From Streptomyces sp. NBC_00370 (GTDB lineage Bacteria > Actinomycetota > Actinomycetes > Streptomycetales > Streptomycetaceae): 64,000 bases of DNA. Shown in pieces: positions 60,836 through 64,000 of this stretch. The stretch spans positions 3,875,501 to 3,939,500 of the forward strand of contig NZ_CP107968.1 in NCBI RefSeq assembly GCF_036084755.1. The letters run 5' to 3'. The first letter of the stretch is position 1. The number at the start of each line of letters is the position of its first letter. Made by a program: the position numbers and the translations under genes. Below the pieces are notes generated by a model. The model was not told the DNA's origin and ran no database searches. It saw nothing but the letters and a program-made list of their open reading frames with translations.

Positions 60836-61903
60836 TCAGCCGGTGGGCCTGGTGGCCCGTTCGGCCGCCACGGCCTCGGCGATCTGCGCGATGTTCAGCG
60901 CGGCACCCTTACGGAGGTTGTCGCCGCAGACGAACAGCTCAAGTGCCCTCGGATCGTCCAGACTTCGGCGGACCCGGCCCACCCAGGTCGGGTCCGTGCC
61001 CACCACGTCGGCGGGGGTCGGGAAGTCGCCCGCCGCCGGGTTGTCGAAGAGCACGACGCCCGGTGAGGTCGCCAGGATCTCGTGCGCCCTGTCCACCGTC
61101 ACCTCGTGCTCGAAACGGGCGTGCACGGCGACCGAGTGCGTCGTGATCACCGGCACCTGGACGCAGGTGGCCGTCACCGCCAGTTCGGGCAGGTCCAGCA
61201 CCTTGCGGGTCTCCTGCCGGATGCCCGTCTCCTCGGACGACCAGCCGCCGTCCTGGAGCGTGCCGGACCACGGCACCACGTTGAGCGCGAGCGGCCCGGA
61301 GAAGGGCCCTGTGGTGTCGCCGACGGCGCGCCGCACATCGCCGGGGTTCGTGCCCAGCTTCGTACCGGCCACGACCGACAGCTGGCCGCGCAGCGCGTCC
61401 ACGCCGTCCTGCCCCGCCGCGCTGACCGCCTGGTACGAGGAGACGACCAGCTCGCGCAGGCCGAACTCGGCGTGCAGCGCGCCCACGGACACGATCATGG
61501 CGAGCGTCGTGCAGCCGGGGCTGGCGATGATGCCGCGCGGCCGGGACCTGACGGCGTGCGGATTCAGCTCCGGCACGACCAGCGGGACCTCGGGGTCCGC
61601 ACGGAAGGCCGCCGAGTTGTCCACGACGACGGCGCCCTTGGCCGCCGCGATCGGCGCCCAGTGGGCGGCCACCGCGTCCGGTACGAGGAAGAGGGCGACG
61701 TCGACGCCCTCCAGCGCCTCTTCCGTCAGCCCGAGCACCTCGGTCTGCTCACCCCGTACGGACAGCTTGCGGCCGTCCGTACGGGGTGAGGCGATCAGCC
61801 GGATGTCGCCCCAGACGTCGGCGTGCTGGGACAGGATCTGGAGCATGACGGCGCCGACAGCCCCGGTCGCACCGACGACCGCGAGTGCCGGCCTGCCGGT
61901 CAT
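60836..61903 (-). CDS. asd: Aspartate-semialdehyde dehydrogenase
   Basis: Reduces aspartyl phosphate to aspartate semialdehyde with NADPH, the second step of the lysine, threonine, methionine and diaminopimelate pathway. 355 residues: VVGATGAVGAVM is the NADP site (GATGAVG 11-17), ASPGCTTL has catalytic Cys131, and the FVCGDNLRKGAALN motif and PVITTHSVAVHARFE complete the active site. It overlaps the lysC stop by 4 bp (ATGA), so it is co-translated. Confidence 0.95.
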   Translation of the reverse strand: MTGRPALAVVGATGAVGAVMLQILSQHADVWGDIRLIASPRTDGRKLSVRGEQTEVLGLTEEALEGVDVALFLVPDAVAAHWAPIAAAKGAVVVDNSAAFRADPEVPLVVPELNPHAVRSRPRGIIASPGCTTLAMIVSVGALHAEFGLRELVVSSYQAVSAAGQDGVDALRGQLSVVAGTKLGTNPGDVRRAVGDTTGPFSGPLALNVVPWSGTLQDGGWSSEETGIRQETRKVLDLPELAVTATCVQVPVITTHSVAVHARFEHEVTVDRAHEILATSPGVVLFDNPAAGDFPTPADVVGTDPTWVGRVRRSLDDPRALELFVCGDNLRKGAALNIAQIAEAVAAERATRPTG

Positions 61904-63171
61904 CGTCCGCTGCCCCCGTAGACAACGGCCTCGTCGGAGTCGCTGTCGAGCCCGAAGGCGGTGTGGACGGCGCGTACGGCCTCGCTCACCTCGTCGGCGC
62001 GCGTGACCACGGAGATCCGGATCTCGGACGTCGAGATCAGCTCGATGTTCACCCCTGCGTCGGACAGCGCCTCGAAGAAACCGGCCGTGACGCCCGGGTT
62101 GGTCTTCATGCCGGCGCCGACGAGCGAGATCTTGGCGATCTGGTCGTCGTAGCGCAGCGAGGTGAAGCCGACGGCCGCCTTCGTACGCTCCAGCGCGTCG
62201 ACGGCCTTGCGGCCCTCGGTCTTGGGGAGCGTGAACGAGATGTCGGTCAGCCCTGTCGCGGCCGCGGAGACGTTCTGCACGACCATGTCGATGTTGATCT
62301 GGTTGTCGGCGATGGCGCGGAAGATCTTCGCGGCCTCGCCCGGCTTGTCGGGGACACCGACGACCGTGATCTTCGCCTCGGAGGTGTCATGGGCGACACC
62401 GGAGATGATGGCCTGCTCCACCGTGCGGTCCCCTTGTGGCTCGTTGCTGACCCACGTGCCCTGCAGTCCCGAGAAGGACGAGCGGACATGGATCGGGATG
62501 TTGTAGCGGCGTGCGTACTCCACGCACCGGTGCAGCAGCACCTTGGAGCCGGAGCTGGCGAGCTCCAGCATGTCCTCGAAGGAGATCCAGTCGATCTTCT
62601 GGGCCTTCTTGACGACCCGGGGGTCGGCGGTGAAGACGCCGTCCACATCTGTATAGATCTCGCAGACCTCGGCGTCCAGGGCCGCGGCGAGCGCGACGGC
62701 CGTGGTGTCCGAGCCGCCACGGCCCAGCGTGGTGATGTCCTTCTTGTCCTGGGACACGCCCTGGAAGCCCGCGACGATGGCGATGTTGCCCTCGTCGAGC
62801 GCCGTACGGATCCGGCCCGGCGTGACATCGATGATGCGCGCTTTGTTGTGGACCGAGTCGGTGATGACACCCGCCTGGCTGCCGGTGAAGGACTGGGCCT
62901 CATGGCCCAGATTGGCGATCGCCATGGCCAGCAGCGCCATGGAGATACGCTCTCCCGCGGTCAGCAGCATGTCGAACTCACGCCCGGCAGGGATCGGCGA
63001 TACCTGCTCGGCGAGATCGATCAACTCGTCCGTCGTGTCACCCATCGCCGACACCACGACGACCACCTGATGGCCGGTCTTCTTGGCGTCCACGATCCGC
63101 TTGGCGACCCGCTTGATGCCCTCGGCATCGGCTACGGAGGAGCCTCCGTACTTCTGCACGACAAGGCCCAC
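61900..63171 (-). CDS. lysC: Aspartate kinase
   Basis: First enzyme of the aspartate pathway, phosphorylating aspartate. 423 residues: VVQKYGGSSVADAEGI (KYGGSSV 7-13) binds ATP, GFQGVSQDKKDITTLGRGGSDTTAVALA is the substrate and phosphate region, and two ACT domains follow from about 265 (ITVVGVPDKPGEAAKIF, ISLVGAGMKTNPGVTAGFF), the site of lysine/threonine feedback. Actinobacterial lysC also yields a beta subunit from an internal start. GTG start after GAGGAG. Overlaps asd. Confidence 0.95.
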   Translation of the reverse strand: MGLVVQKYGGSSVADAEGIKRVAKRIVDAKKTGHQVVVVVSAMGDTTDELIDLAEQVSPIPAGREFDMLLTAGERISMALLAMAIANLGHEAQSFTGSQAGVITDSVHNKARIIDVTPGRIRTALDEGNIAIVAGFQGVSQDKKDITTLGRGGSDTTAVALAAALDAEVCEIYTDVDGVFTADPRVVKKAQKIDWISFEDMLELASSGSKVLLHRCVEYARRYNIPIHVRSSFSGLQGTWVSNEPQGDRTVEQAIISGVAHDTSEAKITVVGVPDKPGEAAKIFRAIADNQINIDMVVQNVSAAATGLTDISFTLPKTEGRKAVDALERTKAAVGFTSLRYDDQIAKISLVGAGMKTNPGVTAGFFEALSDAGVNIELISTSEIRISVVTRADEVSEAVRAVHTAFGLDSDSDEAVVYGGSGR

Positions 63172-63469
63172 GTGCGCTCCTCGCTCGATCCATTTGATGC
63201 GGTCGTCTCAGTTTAACGAGCGGCCGCACGACGCCTCTGATGTATCACATGATGAGATGTCCCGCTCACTCCGTGATCACCGGACGCCGCATGCGGCCGC
63301 TCGGACGGTATCCATGCCCCGGCTCACGTCACACACACGAAACGTAAGCCACGTCACAGCCGTGCCGGGCACAATGGAAGGTGTCCGGCCCCCCACCTCG
63401 GATCCCCCGGCTCGGACCTGGGCGGCCGGAGCCCGACAAGGGCGGCCAGGGCCGCCGGTGAGGATTGTG

Positions 63470-64000
63470 ATGCGGAAAATCGTCCTGCAGATGTCGGTGT
63501 CCCTCGACGGGTTCTTCGAGGGGCCCGAGCGGCAGATCGACTGGCACATGGTCGACGAGGAGCTGGCCGCCCATTTCAACGACGAGCTGCGGACCATGGG
63601 CGGCTTCCTGGACGGGCGGATCACCTGGGAGCTGATGGCGTCCTACTGGCCCACCGCCGACGCCGACCCCGACAGCAGCCCGGCGACGGCCGAGTTCGCC
63701 CGGATCTGGCGGGACATGCCGAAGGTCGTCTACTCCACGACGCTGGACCATGCCGACTGGAACACCACCGTCGAGCGGGAGGTCGATCCCGACGCGGTCC
63801 GGGCCCTCAAGGCGCAGCCGGGCGGTGACCTCGCCGTCGGCGGGGCGCGGCTGGCGGAGGCCTTCCGGCAGTACGACCTGATCGACGAGTACCGCATCTA
63901 TGTGCACCCGGTCCTCATCGGGCGTGGCACCCCGCTGTTCCGTCCTTCGGACGCGGCGGTGACCGAGCTGCGGCTGAGCGAGACGCGGACCTTCGGGAAC
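63470..64000 (+). CDS. Dihydrofolate reductase/RibD-C family protein (3' end outside window)
   Basis: The first 177 codons of a protein reading MRKIVLQMSVSLDGFFEGP, then GGFLDGRITWELMASYWPTAD, KVVYSTTLDHADWNTTV and EYRIYVHPVLIGRGTPLF, which are the successive motifs of RibD C-terminal/YyaP-type reductases using NADPH. Substrate unknown. The ATG at 63470 follows a GAGG site. The reading frame is open to the window edge. Confidence 0.88.
   Translation, partial: MRKIVLQMSVSLDGFFEGPERQIDWHMVDEELAAHFNDELRTMGGFLDGRITWELMASYWPTADADPDSSPATAEFARIWRDMPKVVYSTTLDHADWNTTVEREVDPDAVRALKAQPGGDLAVGGARLAEAFRQYDLIDEYRIYVHPVLIGRGTPLFRPSDAAVTELRLSETRTFGN

Overview
The window is about 64 kb of high-GC chromosome from a Streptomyces or very close relative. 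The GC-rich third-codon bias, many GTG starts and ATGA/GTGA start-stop overlaps fit this. So do the mycothiol gene mshA, several ECF sigma factors, two HelD-type helicases and the lysC-asd pair. No rRNA or tRNA gene, CRISPR array, prophage or biosynthetic gene cluster was recognised. Most of the window is ordinary core and accessory gene content made of small regulator-plus-target cassettes.

Layout. (1) 1-9.1 kb: 3' part of a pectate-lyase-like gene, ybjN-like gene and mshA, a methyltransferase, a secreted NlpC/P60 hydrolase, a receiver-PP2C phosphatase, DUF2516, an HbhA-like protein and its XRE neighbour. (2) 9.18-18.75 kb: a 9.6 kb Tn7/Tn5053-like transposon. It encodes TnsA, a DDE transposase (TnsB/TniA), an AAA+ ATPase (TnsC/TniB) and TniQ. 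Its cargo is three small immunity-like or unknown proteins and a Septu-like ATPase-HNH pair. Both ends carry TGTCCCG termini and repeated putative transposase-binding sites, three of them at exact 31-bp spacing. (3) 18.8-30 kb: VOC protein, a frameshifted dienelactone hydrolase, MFS exporter with divergent regulator, MarR and TetX-like FAD monooxygenase, a thioredoxin-reductase-like flavoprotein with its XRE-cupin regulator, and a helR-type helicase. The helR gene is preceded by a palindrome that matches the rifamycin-associated element. (4) 30-46 kb: mycothiol-dependent enzyme, an ECF41 sigma factor/carboxymuconolactone decarboxylase operon, TetR/methyltransferase with twin operators, MerR/MFS, epoxide hydrolase, SDR/WYL pair, ABC exporter, and MarR/MFS/PPOX/APH. 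(5) 46.2-49 kb: a 2.8 kb region without credible conventional genes, built of inverted and tandem copies of two repeat families. (6) 49-60 kb: VanX-like peptidase and TmrB-like ATPase, a second HelD helicase with TetR, hemerythrin, S9 peptidase, SigJ-like sigma factor, SURF1, and a sigma factor with a membrane partner. (7) 60.8-64 kb: asd, lysC and the start of a DHFR/RibD-like gene.

The genes fall into small regulatory modules with visible operators or promoters. Examples are the XRE palindrome at 9112-9139, MarR promoter at 23418-23446, RAE at 30178-30200, ECF41-type promoter at 33084-33110, TetR twin sites at 33784-33820 and the helD palindrome at 52479-52494. Short tandem repeats are unusually common both between genes and inside coding ends. 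The best candidate for a new system is the transposon with its ATPase-HNH cargo. The best unexplained structure is the 46.2-49 kb repeat field. All functional statements rest on recognising motifs and families by eye; no database search was run.
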